Shown: piece by piece, positions 36,635 through 49,484 of the stretch
Numbering within the stretch: the stretch's first letter is position 1
Layout of the letters: each line of letters starts with the position of its first letter
Assembly (NCBI RefSeq): GCF_047496725.1
Contig: NC_132982.1
Span: forward strand, 3,689,501 to 3,753,500
Length of the DNA: 64,000 bases
Origin: Anoplolepis gracilipes
Lineage: Eukaryota > Arthropoda > Insecta > Hymenoptera > Formicidae
Direction of reading: 5' to 3'
The notes under the pieces: generated by a model
Seen by the model: only the letters and a program-made list of their open reading frames with translations
Database searches by the model: none
What the model was told of the DNA's origin: nothing
Position numbers and translations under genes: made by a program

Positions 36635-38670
36635 AAGATTGTCGAAAGTGGGCGGCATAATCTGGCCGTTTCTAAAAACGGGGAAAAATGGTTAGGGGTC
36701 GGTTCAGTTGGAAGCAGAGTCAGATCTTTTTTTTTTTTTTTTTTTTTTGGTACACGCGCGCCGCTTTTTTTCGAGAAAAATGGGGTAAAACCGACTGCGA
36801 CTGGGCGACTGCGTCAGTCGATCTCATTGTCGGGGACTTGATTTTGCGACCATTATTAGAGGTGCCGAAACGCGCGATCGTTGGCCTCGCCGCAAATACG
36901 GGGTGTTACCCGCAGAGTTTGCCTCCTTTTGTCTGCCGATTCTTTTATATTTCGAGAGAGTTTAGTTGTTACTGAATTTTTCTGATATTTTTCTGGGAGG
37001 TTTAATATGTGCATTGTACGCACATAGATGCGTATATAATATTCAAACAAAAGTTTAGATATTATTCACGTTGTCATAATAGGAATTACCCATTATTTCT
37101 TCATGTATTATAATACATCAATGATAATTAAATTACAAATAATATAATTAGAAAGAATAAATAACTGTTATAATTGTTTAAGATTTTATAATTTATAATT
37201 AAATAACATATATATATATATATATTTAAATATATTATTTAGTATTTTATTTCTACTTAATTTTTATTTATACTTTACATTATATTATAAATTTCGTAGA
37301 AATATTGAAATTCTAAGTGTTCACGAATGTTGCTTAAACAGACTGTACACGCTATTATTATAGCCAAGTGTTAATCAACACCTTTAACGAAGGGGTGTCA
37401 TCCTTGTCTCCGTTTAGCTTCCTCCTTCCTTTAGCTGCTTTATCGAGATAGAAGAGTATCATTTCTCTCTCGTATAGTGAAAGAGAAGTAGTAGCAAGGT
37501 ACGGAGATTGTGCAACCGTATAAGGTATTGCAAAAGTAATACATTTTGTTTAAATTACGTATTTTTGACGAAAAAAATTTATTGCAGATTTTCGCTTGTT
37601 GATTTCTTATTTCAATTTTAATCTTTTAGCAATCCCAAATAAAAATTCTGTCAAAATTTATACACAAAATTAGCTGACAAATATGGCATCATATTATTAT
37701 TTATCCATTTAAATTTATATTTATTCATTAATTATTAAACTGTTACACACGCTTGTGAGTGCATTTAATTAATAGTGTATTAATTTTACACTAAATTACA
37801 TTTCGCGAAAGAATTAATTATTCCTGTCTGCAAGTACTTTATGAAAGATTTTTATAATTCAACGGAATAAAATCTATCGGCGTACGTACGTAGATAATTT
37901 CATTTCGTATTAATAAAAACTCATCTGAATTTGTGGCGTTTGAATCAAGGTAATAGAAATCCACAATTCACAATGTAATTACAATGTTTGGAATGCATAT
38001 TACGGATTACCATAATAAAGTTGGAATGCATAAATTATTATGAGGTAGGAAGTATATTCAACGTTGATTAGTTTCATGAACCCGTAACGTGATAAATTCT
38101 AAAAAGCCATCGTCATATAATGTAATAAACTTATATTCAAAAGAGAGGAATTAAATTTATGCATTTGTATATAATATCGATTTTCAAAAATTTATCATAT
38201 TAATTTATGGATTTCGATTATAATATCAATGTGTATGTGTGTTTAACATTATAATATCCAAGATAAAATATACCTTTATTAAAAAAAAAAAAAAAAAACA
38301 TACATTTACTATTGTGTCAATGATTATTAACAGCTGTTGTTAAAAGTATCCATTACTTAATTTTCCTTTTATGGGATCGATAGCGTTTTTACATACATTT
38401 TAAAAATACGCCTTCGTAATCAAACCAGTATTTTCCCGATATTGTGCCAATAATTGTACTATTCCCTGATCAAGGGAAGAAAAGGGTGTATTCACCGCGA
38501 CTGGAAGGTACAAAGGTATCTCGATACATCGCTCGAGAGGGACGTATGTACGTAGACAGAATCAGACGTCGGCTTCGAGAAAAGCCGACAGGATGAGGGT
38601 CGAGGCGGATTGTGAGGGAGGATGTCGGCGGAAAGAGAGGATGAGAGAGGGAAAGAGAGGAAGGGAGGGA

Positions 38671-38701
<31 letters not shown>

Positions 38702-39748
38702 CGGGGTGTGTCTCAACGCCTGGCCGCGACATCGCCAATTAGTCATCGACGCTTAAAAACAGCGGGACGTGCTGCTCCACCTACCACCTACCTACCCCTT
38801 GCAGCCTCCGGGATGCAAGCGGATGCCCGCATCGCGTCGCATCCGCGAGAGGAGGTGGCATTTTATCGCGCCCCGTTGGAGTGACTTACTTGCATATTGT
38901 CGCCGTTCAACTGCACCCTCTTCTCGTGGTCCGGACCAGACGTGGCGGCCGCCTAATTGCATCCTGGCTCGAATGGACGAGCCAGGACTTTCGTCGGTTA
39001 TTTACACGGATGATGAGACGACGCCGATGAATATGCTATTAACTAAATTGATAGGTGGTTATATTTGTAAAAAGTGAATATTTATATCACTAATATTACG
39101 TAAAAATGTAAAAATAAAATAAATTTTTTTTTTCGCGAATGATTAAACGATATCGAAATATACCGACAATCGATTTAGTCTGTCTATCGTATTAGTATTT
39201 CGAAGGATACATTTTTCATGATTTTCGTAATTTTAAATCTTTTAAGAATTAACAACAAAATATTTATTATAAATCCGATTAGAAATCATCTCCTTCGTCT
39301 CGCTATTTTTTTAAAATAATTTTATTGCTACGTTAAAAGAAAAAAAATAATTCTCTTTTGGACTTTCTTGTTCAGAGAGATGCGCCTGCATCAACCCGTA
39401 TTACATTATCATGCCCCATTATAATCATAACTATGTTCCATTATAATGATAGATATCGCGCAGTCGGGTTAGAAAGAGATGCTCGTAGAGAGCGCGTCCA
39501 GGCTCGTTTACCGTCTGGACATGAATATCCCTCTCTAGTATCCAAGTCCGAGCTGTAGATAAGGGCGAAGAAGTGAAGTGAATACAACAAGGGGGTGCCG
39601 TAGGCAGGGGTCTTGTGTGTAACATAGCAGCTGCTATTGACACCTCGATACCCTGACTCAAATGGAACCAACCAACTCCTCGCATTGCACGGCATAGCTC
39701 CGCTTACTCTCTCCGAAGGTCCGAGGCTACACTTACGCGCGTCTGTGT

Positions 39749-39775
39749 GCGTTCCGTTCCGTTCCGTTCCGTTCC
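39749..39775. repeat. GTTCC pentamer repeat
   Basis: About five head-to-tail copies of GTTCC within a GC-rich patch. Confidence 0.75.
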
Positions 39776-40048
39776 GTTTGCGGGTCTGTGCATGCGGTAC
39801 ACCGAGAAACGATCGAACGCACCCTCGAGAGAGAGGATTGACTTTGCTTCTCTTCGGTGTAAAGAAGTGGGACACATAAACTTACATTGTTGGCCCTTTT
39901 ATCTCGTTGTTTGTATCAATCCTCGATACGTTATCTATTTTTTTTTTTTCATTTCTTTTGCGTGTTGTATAATTGTAAAGAACAAACGAATTTTTAAAAC
40001 AATCTGTGTAATGTGTTCTCTCCTGATGGGTGGAAAATAAAATATTTA

Positions 40049-40079
<31 letters not shown>

Positions 40080-40955
40080 TAGATTAATTAATGTGATAAA
40101 ATAGAGAACTCAGTAAGTAAATAAAAATTTGTATTAAAAATTATATAGACAGAGAGCTGGTTCGTGATATTTCAAACGCGCGAGATGATTAAATGCAATA
40201 ATGGTTGATAATTAGATGGAAAGTTTTTATTGAAAGGAATTTTGTTGCAGCACCGTAAACTCCATGAATGGACGTAAAATATTCTCTATGCGAGAAACAA
40301 GTTATGAATATTTTAAAGGTGCATTTAAATTAATTTTCTTTCATGTCAGCGAAGTGTACTACATTCACATTGACTAATTTAATTTCTGCTCAGCGTCAAA
40401 TTGCACTTCAGTGCTTGATTCAAAATTTCGCGTGAATATGTATACATATATAATACAGATTTAATTAAGCAAAATAAAAAAAAAAATACATTACCGCGCC
40501 GCGTGGTATAAATAATTATATATTTACTTAAATATTTGTAAAACGTAGTGCTACTACGAGATGTAGGTAGTAATTTAATTTTAACATTGTTTCACAAATG
40601 TAGCTTTCACTAATTTTTTTACTCGCGCTCTCTCGAATCTCTCGAAACTCACTCCCCTCGATATAAGTCACGTGACACGAGGGTTAAACGTATATGCATT
40701 TGGTGATCGAAGCAGATGCGTCGCGCCCATTAACAAGCAATTACAACGTTGGCGTTACATTAATTATTCGCGATGAAAGGCGCTCCTCGCAAAGAGAGGA
40801 TTTCTCTTTATCCGCGATCCGCTCGATTGAACGATTAAGGTGGTCTTCTTTCAGGACGCAGTCCGTGGTTGGTTCCGTGACAAAACGGGGCTCCGTATAA
40901 TTCTCCGTAATTAAAAGCTCTTGCCGTTTTCCCTTTGCCTCTATCTATCTCTCTT

Positions 40956-40990
<35 letters not shown>

Positions 40991-42469
40991 TGCAACGAAA
41001 TGCTCGTGGTAAAGCATTCGGTCCTCGTAAATTTGCATAACCTGGACTGCCTGGGCCAGGTAAGCTTCCCTCTCGAAACCGACGGGATAGAGACAAGATG
41101 CCTAATGTCGCGGAAACTTTTTACGACCATTTGGAAATAAAGAACCGAATAATTCGGGCATTAACGCGACGGCATTATATGCGCGATACGGAAGGACTCG
41201 TTGTGTTTCGGATTTACTTAATGAATAGCATCTCGTGCATGGATTGGGAAATTATACGCGTCTGTATTTAAAGATTTTTACGAATCGTTTTCATGATCAT
41301 GATCGCATACATAATTCTAGCGTTGTTCTACGCGTGTAAAGTTTTGGGAAAACAAAATTGAATTTTTTGGCTGCAAATTCAGGAAGAAATCAACCTTTAT
41401 TTAAAAGATTTTATTATCGTTTGTCCAGAGTAAAAAAAATATTTCTATGAAAGAAACTTTTCTCCGAAACGTTTTCTTGAAAAATCTTATAAATATCGAA
41501 ATTCGTTCCAAAATTAATCGTACAACAATTATGGCGTATAAATATTTGCACAAAGAATTAGAAGAGTAAACAGAGAGAACTATCATGATTACTGATGAAA
41601 GATGAAAGCGCGTGGCGAGCGTGCTCTCTATGAAAGAGATAGAGCGCGGAATTACACGAACGGGGGCTGGATTTACAACGCCCCGGGGATGTAATCGAGT
41701 GTGGATCGTGGACGAGAGATGCCGGCTCTTCTACTTACAATCGGAGGATATGTGCGCGCCGTAGCTCGCACGGCGGCACGCGACCGATCTATAGAAATCC
41801 TTTATAGGCCTGGCGTGCGGGTGACATTTCTGGACGGGTGTTCCTGACTGCCGACCGACATACATACGCGCGAAGACAGATAGCAACTATAATACCGCCG
41901 CTGCCGTCGTTGCTGAAGCGTCTCCGTCCCTCGGACCCTTTAAGACACTCGAGAGCCACTCCGCTCGACCAATCAATGCCACATGTACGTGTAATTGCGC
42001 GTGGATGGTACTCTATCGTACGACATGGAGCACGCACTCCGGATTATATCGCGCAGATCGAGGTGCGATAAAATTTGCGATATATAACGGAATGCGGAAA
42101 AATAATACTGTCGAATTATATTCCATCTTGTACCGAATAGATGATATATTTATTTTTATTGTAATTTTTGACATAGGAAATAAGACGTGGCGATGCAGAG
42201 ATGGAGATTTTAAAAATAATTGCGTATCACTTGTACGTGTTGAATTATCTTATGAGTTTATTACGTATGGGGAAAAGGAACCCGTCATGGGAAGAAATTT
42301 ACAAATATAAATGGAAAAACGTTAATAGAGAACGCGTCCCAACAATGGTCTGATTTGATTTTCAAGCCGCGATCGCGGTTCCGCGTTTTCCTGCTGGCGT
42401 TTGTTGTTCGGTCGCTCGTCAGTCGCAGGAAAGCCGCCGTCGATGTGTACCCACACCCACGCGTATATA

Positions 42470-42506
42470 TGCATGCACGCACGCAGGCACGCACGCACGC
42501 ACGCGT
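42470..42506. repeat. CGCA/ACGC tetramer repeat
   Basis: About eight imperfect copies of ACGC/CGCA run between GCATGC and GTAAAG. Confidence 0.75.
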
Positions 42507-44008
42507 AAAGAGGCAGGTAGAGAGGCATTTTTCCACGGGCACCTGCAGTTTAAATAAACGCACCGCCCATGCTTTTTCCCTTTCCGCATGTTCGGCCGAA
42601 TGAAAAACGAAGGAGGGAAACGATACGTCAACGGCGGCGGCCAATCGCGGAAACACAGGTGAATCGGACATCAGATATACTTATTCAGTACGAATACCTT
42701 CCTCACTTTTCATCTTCGTATTTTTAAAGCAATATAAAACTCAAGATATTCTTGTATTATATTATATAATCATTCATGATTCAAGAGAACGACAGTAAAC
42801 GTAGAGCGATATCTGACAGCTTGAAAGTTGGCGTTTGACATGTGACATACACATATACGTATACAAATTTTATATTTATTTATTTTAATAATATTTTAAT
42901 ATATGTTTATTTTATTTTACTTTAGCATTTAATATTTTTAATATATTTTGTTACATTATTATACTTAATAATTTTCTAATTAATAATTATCTAATTTTAT
43001 CTTCTCATCAAGCAATTCTTTTTCTTGGTTGATTTATTAAGAAAATAATTTATAAGTAGAGTCAAGAGATACGAATTATTTCGACATTGACGTATATGCG
43101 ACTTGTATACTGCCATTATATACAAATATTATTTATGTCTCTGCGTCACTGAAGGTCACTGATTATTAGAATGAGGGGTAAATTTAATATAGAGATATAT
43201 GTAGAACTTTGCTTAGTTAGTTATCAACCTTTTTTGCTAAAAGTCGAAACTTGTTCCACGGAGAGAACACACGTACAATACGTACTTTATAGCATGTTTT
43301 GAATACATTAGCATCTAATGGCTGTTTGGTTTGACATCATTATATGTAAGTATAAATTTTTAGCTTGTAAGATTTGTCAATTATTTACATAAATTGTTTA
43401 CAGATCATTTTTCTACATAACTTTAATATTACATATTACTTAAAAATTATAAATAAATTTCATAAAAGAAACATTCTTTCGGACAAAATGATGAAAATAA
43501 TTTAAAAAATATCGAGTAAAGTCATCCATATTTTGTATAAAAGCCCTCCTTCGCAGAATCAAAATATAATATAATCGATGAGCCTTCTCCATCGATTTAT
43601 TGACTTTAAAAAGATTAGCTATATTCGCGAGACATTTTGTGCGATTTATACCGAGAACTCTGGCGAAATCTCGGAGGCAATACACCTCGACGGCGTGCAG
43701 CCTCCGATATTATTCCCTAATTACGGCCTGGCGTCTGGTTACGATCCGATCGTTTCTCTTTGTGCGGCGGTGCCCCTTCGCGTGTGTTATCCCCCGCGTG
43801 TTATACGTTTCCGATATAGCGGGCAAACGCCAGCACGTCTAAGATGTATCAGCGTTGTATCGGCACGGCATTACGTGCATGCTTAGACGTGCGCAACAAT
43901 ACAGTCATATAGGTTCGGATATAAGCTTCGAGGCTCTTTCATCTTATCGCGGTATCAACGTCAAACGCACCAGACGCTCAACTCGACTCGGCTCGCTAGC
44001 TCGCTTAG

Positions 44009-44040
<32 letters not shown>

Positions 44041-44631
44041 TTCCCTGACTGGTTTCCGCCCATTCTCATTCTCCGGGGTATATACTCTATCCGGGCTACC
44101 CATGCGCGCATATAACGGAAGCTGGTTTATACCTAAACCTATACCCACCGGGGTAGGTAGGTCTCTCTGGCTTGCCTTGTAACGTATTGCCTTTCACGAG
44201 ACGACGCTGCCTGCTTCATCGCACACGCGTGTTTGTGCGCCGCGTTTAAGCTACGATTCCGATCGTAATGCCACGCCACGTACGCAATTTTTCATATATG
44301 AACGACGGCACGAATGTCATTAATTTCTTGCCAGCAAGAAGAGACATTTTATATCTAATTCCCGCTTAATGTTATGTCAATCCTCTTAAGAACCGCAACT
44401 TTTAGAAAAGGTGTAAAAAGATAATAGAGGCTCTTCGGATAAAATTCGATATGATATCAAATTTTATTTTTTTTTATTTTAAATTTTAATGTTGAAATTT
44501 CTTTATTGCTGAACCATTTGGCGAACAAGCTTTTTTATTAATATTGTATTATTTTATATACATATATATATTTATATAAAGAGAATGCCAATATATATTG
44601 AAAAGTTTGAATTTCGTGTTTGTAAAATTTA

Positions 44632-44635
<4 letters not shown>

Positions 44636-44664
<29 letters not shown>
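44636..44664. repeat. (CT)14 microsatellite
   Basis: This CT run ends 5 bp before the left terminal repeat of the MITE-like element at 44670. Confidence 0.9.
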
Positions 44665-44669
<5 letters not shown>

Positions 44670-44670
<1 letters not shown>

Positions 44671-44944
44671 TATCCCTTACTCCGTATTGTTATTTTTGGC
44701 ACCTTCTAACTGTACAGGTGGGTCAGGGTATTTTCGATAAGTTTATTAATATGTAAAAGTGTTTAAAAAAATCTGAAAAAATGTATATACCTTCTTTGAA
44801 GATTCTAAATAAAGACTAAAATAATAAATTTGAAAAATAATTTATACTTAAATATATTATTTTATGATTATTTGTTTTCGAAAAATTGACGTTGTTAGAA
44901 AAATCACGGACAAAAATGACCCACCAATACGGAATAAGGGATAT
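44670..44944. mobile_element. MITE-like element, copy 1
   Basis: The ends form a terminal inverted repeat: ATATCCCTTACTCCGTATTG at 44670-44689 and its complement at 44925-44944, with 19 of 20 bases matching. Just inside the ends are GGTGGGTCA (near 44720) and TGACCCACC (near 44918). The body is about 275 bp, AT-rich and non-coding. A second, diverged copy lies at 59142-59418 in opposite orientation. Length, terminal repeats and lack of coding capacity fit a miniature inverted-repeat transposable element; the flanking TA could be a mariner-type target duplication. Confidence 0.75.
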
Positions 44945-45627
44945 GTATATATATTGAAAATTATCGACCATGTTATATAAGATTTCTTTGAACAGGTAAG
45001 CATCAAAGAGTACGCGTCCCCCTTTGATTTGTCGTAATCGCACGCGCGTGTCTCTTTACGCATTCCCAACAAGAAATCGGGCGCCGCGTGTTACGGGATC
45101 GAGGCGTCTCCCGCTGGGCACACGTTGAAAACAGAACCGGCGCGGCGGTAGAAGAGAAGTGGAAAGGCCACGTGCGCGCCAGGCGCCGCTCGAGGCTTAC
45201 GAACTGTCGAAGCGCGTAATTCCCCGCGCGCGTGGATCCTCTCCGTGGCCGCGAGAAAGAGAGAGAGAGAGAGAGAGTTGCGCGCTACTCGAATTAATAA
45301 TATTACGGGCATTTGCTTATTCGATGTGTTTACCTACGAATATCAAACGCATCGCGTAGGTGTCACGAACGTGCATGCGGTAGGGCGAAATACTGCAGGG
45401 TGAATCATTATGTACGTATATGTATATGTATAGTATCGCGAAGGGATTCTTGTAATATATGTATATCATGTTGTGGAAGAATCTGTCTCTCGATTCTAAG
45501 ACTTTATATAAAAGGAGATTACAGTTTATTTCCAATAAAAAAATTTTTCAAACATGTTTTATATATATATATATACAATATAATCTATTATTGAGTTTTT
45601 TAGAAAATGTAAGAATATGGATAATTG

Positions 45628-45629
<2 letters not shown>

Positions 45630-45662
<33 letters not shown>
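45630..45662. repeat. (GT)16 microsatellite
   Basis: Perfect GT run of 33 bp, with potential Z-DNA character. Confidence 0.9.
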
Positions 45663-45663
<1 letters not shown>

Positions 45664-46687
45664 CAACAATATTTTTATCCCAGAAATAAGATCTTTTTCA
45701 ATAAAATCGGATTAGAAAGAGAGAGAGAGAGAGAGAGCGAAGAGGGAGGAGAACGTTCAAGCGTTTGTGTATCGATAATATCGCCGTGCTTATTTCCACA
45801 AAGCTCATAATCTGCGAACGATGTAAAATCTCCCTCCCCCCCCCTCGCAATATATTTATATATCGTGTATATATACTTTTGTGCGCGCACGTGAAAACGT
45901 GTACACACATTGGTGGCCCGGCTACGGGCGTCTACATCCATATATACCGACGTATTGGGGACTGAGATTTGGCGGACCCCCTCGACTCGACTCGACTTGC
46001 GATTATTCAATTCATCGGCCTGTCAAAAGCACCAGTGCACGTTGTGTTCCCTGATCGTTCTCTTTCGCTTCCTCTCTTCCTCTGTCTTTCTCGTATTCGC
46101 GCTCGTTCTCTTTCGCGAGTCTCTGCCTCTCTCTCTCTCTCTCTCTCGCCCCCTTACATCGAGTCTCTGCGCCCTTTCTCTCTTTTTCTCCCTTTCGCCG
46201 GATATCCCCCACCGTCGGTATAACTCTCTTCTATCTCTCGTTCTCTCGAACCCGTCCCTCTTTCCCGATTTTCCGTCTTCGTTTAACACGCAGCCACCCT
46301 TCGTCCGCGGCCACCGCTCCCTTCGGAGTGGAGAACGATTAGGAGCAATACGTTGCGATAACTGCCCCTAATATCTCGGCATCGCTGCCATACGCAATAC
46401 AAATTAGGGAAGCGTACCGTGAAAGTACGGCGGATATTTGATTCTACGATTCTCTCTCTGCCCGTTCACTCTCTCGGCGAATGTATATACACTCTTGTTT
46501 CGAAATTCTGATCCACGTGGCGCTCGCGTGCACATAAATTTGTGCTGAAATTTACTTGTCATAATCTTGGCAAAGTAGCAGTATTTCAAATTTCAAATTT
46601 CAAAGTAGACTGTTTTTGCAAGATTAATTAAAAAAATTCCAAAAGGAAAATAGAATAAATTTTTCACGAATTCTGAAAACCTTTATA

Positions 46688-46710
46688 GTGTGTGTGTGTG
46701 TGTGTGTGTG
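46688..46710. repeat. (GT)11 microsatellite
   Basis: Perfect GT run, ending about 40 bp before the first copy of the 145-bp direct repeat. Confidence 0.85.
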
Positions 46711-46750
46711 AATACGCTTTTTTTTTATTTTACGTAAATTTTCAAAATTT

Positions 46751-46899
46751 ATTTTTTGTAATTTTACACATTTTTCTAAAAAAAAAAAGAATTATGTTCA
46801 GATTTGTTAATAAATTCGTCCAATTGATATAACAGCTTGTTGCATGTAAAGAAGTTGACTATAATGTTTTAATTTTCTTTTATAATAATTTAAAATAAA
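46751..46899. repeat. Direct repeat copy A (~145 bp)
   Basis: It aligns with 47745-47890 in the same orientation. Shared blocks include AGAATTATGTTCAGATTTGT, AATAAATTCGTCC, ACAGCTTGTTG and TATAATAATTTAAAATAAA. Scattered substitutions and a few 1-4 bp indels separate the copies. Confidence 0.85.
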
Positions 46900-47245
46900 A
46901 ATCCAGCTATTAAATATATTTTTATATTAATATTATAACATGGTTTTTTTCGAAAAGAAGAAGAGAACTGTATGTGCAGTAAAGTCCAGTAAAATGAATA
47001 ATGAATTTTTTTCTGTACGAGATATTTACCTTTTCCAAAATATCTGGCTACATTACCTGTATTATTGCGCAAATATCGGCATTGATGCGGAAAATTCTTC
47101 TGGCTCCGTAATTTATACGAGCGCCATCCCTGACTGCGTTATAAGCCCCGGCTTATATCGACGTGTCAACGCTTCACCTCGACACTTGGACCGTTTTTGT
47201 CGCTCCGAGGGAAATGTCATTTAAAGTCGTGGCTCGTTTTAACGC

Positions 47246-47254
<9 letters not shown>

Positions 47255-47280
<26 letters not shown>
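47255..47280. repeat. (GA)13 microsatellite
   Basis: Perfect GA run. Confidence 0.85.
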
Positions 47281-47281
<1 letters not shown>

Positions 47282-47744
47282 CGTGAGAGAAAGAGGGAAA
47301 AAGAGGAAAAAGGTCGGAGCGAATTTGACGATTCGACCGCCGCCGCGAAAACATTGCCGCACCCCTCACGGCGTATTAGCTGTCATCGCCTTCATCGGCC
47401 GCTTTCATCGCCCACCATGAAACAAATGATCAAAGCGTCAACGCGGATGCTGTGAATGGACCGCAGGATCCATCCCCGATCGTGTCCTGCCGCCTGACCG
47501 CCCGATAAAGCTGTTGAACGCGTCAGTCAGTTTCCGAAGAGTGACTGTAAACCACTGGACGGCGGTATTCACTGTAAAGATTTAAGACGAAGAAAAAAAA
47601 TTTATCTTAAATTTTCGTTATAAATATGACTGCATAATTTTGATTTTTTAATTTTTTATAGATTCATGAAATGGTTCAATGTCCTCCTTTGCTTTAGCCT
47701 GGAAGTTGCTTTGTTTAAATGCAAAAAAAGATTCTACGAAAATT

Positions 47745-47890
47745 TGAGTTTTGTAATTTTACACAACTTTCTAAAAAAAAGAATTATGTTCAGATTTGTG
47801 AATAAATTCGTCCGTTAATACAACAGCTTGTTGTGTATAAAGAAGGTGACTATAATATTTTAATTTTCTCTTATAATAATTTAAAATAAA
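47745..47890. repeat. Direct repeat copy B (~145 bp)
   Basis: This is the partner of 46751-46899. The two copies lie about 995 bp apart and bracket roughly 850 bp of otherwise unrelated sequence, including a GA microsatellite at 47255-47280. Confidence 0.85.
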
Positions 47891-48529
47891 TGATATTTTA
47901 AAAGAACACACGAGAGAGAATTGCATTTTAATGACAGCGTATGGGAATGATAAATGAAATTTTATTTTCATTCGATAAGCCAGACATGAGGGGTTAATCA
48001 CTGACGGAACAAGCTCGCCATTATTGCTGCGGATTTTTTCTGCAAACCAGATCGGATTGCATTCTCTACAAAAATATGTTTTTTCAGTATTGCTTTTTCC
48101 GTTTCATCGCTACAAATAAATTCGCCGGGATCCGTGGAATGGATTCTGCGGATGCATGTACCGTACCGTTCTGCGAGTATGTAAAGCGATACTGAAATAG
48201 CTGTAGAAATTGTGCCCCGCGGCTGCCACATATGTGTACGTGTTTGCACATATGCATATGCAAGCGCGTATTATGTATGAGCTTTTGCGGGAATGTTAAG
48301 GCGAATTTACGCGGCTCGCTCTCCTGATCATTCTCTCCTGATTATTCGCAATTATTGAAAACGATCGCTTAAATCGATTTTTCATTCATCGCGAGTTGTG
48401 GTGCAATCTTACACAGATATTTGCAGCTTCTCTTAGGAACTTTCCTGAAGAAAAAAAAAATTTCTCATTTGAAATTCACGATATCAAGCTTTGATAACGC
48501 CAGACGTATAAATGTAATTTCTTTGCACT

Positions 48530-48554
48530 AATATATATATATATATATATATAT
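48530..48554. repeat. (AT)12 microsatellite
   Basis: Perfect AT run. Confidence 0.85.
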
Positions 48555-49452
48555 CTCTGAAATAAATCTTTTTTTTTTCTAACATTCAAGCGTTGATTAT
48601 ATTTTGCTACGTAGGTAATTCTCTATTTGAAGACTCATTGTTTACGCGGTCCATTTCTTTAGTATCGAGCAATTTCTAGCCGCGACGATCATTCAAAATA
48701 AATTGTGTAATTTTGCTTTTAGGACACAGTGAGAGCTGAAGAAAACAAGCGAAACATGGCGGAAGAGGTGATAGAAGAGGAAGAGAGAGAGAGAGAGAGA
48801 GAGGAATATTTCGGTGGAGCAGGGGCGGAGACAAATTTTAGTTGGGCAGCGCGCGCGGGTGACGTGATATTAATTAACACGAACCCTTCGACTCTCTCTC
48901 GTCTGCCCCTCTCTCTCTCTCCCTCTCTCCCTCTTCTATGTTCGCACGTTTACCCTTGGAGGCGTGGAGCCGAGGGTTCAAGTGTCACACGAGGCTCACA
49001 CAGACGTGCGCGCACACCTTGCGAATAGTCGACGAGCGGAAGCTGGAAAGGCTCCTCTCTGGCGGGCAAAACGATCCGCGACGCGGGAACCTTGTTACAA
49101 CCTTTACGCCACAATAAGGTAGGAATATCATGCTACGAACGTTTGTACAAAGTTAAACGAGACGACGACATCTCGGTTGCGCGATGTACCGCCATATGCG
49201 TCTCGAGGGCCGTAATTAAGTGAATCTGAAAGATATTTCTATCTTGTCAGATATATGGTTGCAAACACAATTTAACTTAATTATCAAACAATTAATATCA
49301 AATAGTTCTTACGAAACAATTTTTATTATTTGCATAAAAAGTGTGGCTTAATCGTTAGAAATTTTAGAAATAAATTTTCCAGAGTATATAATTATATATC
49401 ATTTATATACAATATTATTTGAATAAAATAAGAATTTATAGGAGATATATTT

Positions 49453-49458
<6 letters not shown>

Positions 49459-49484
<26 letters not shown>
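49459..49484. repeat. (TA)13 microsatellite
   Basis: Perfect TA run. Confidence 0.85.

Noticed and set aside
45910..46371. 153-codon open frame near a CT repeat
   Set aside because: Ser/Leu/Arg low complexity arises from CT-rich DNA, and other frames in the same place are also open.
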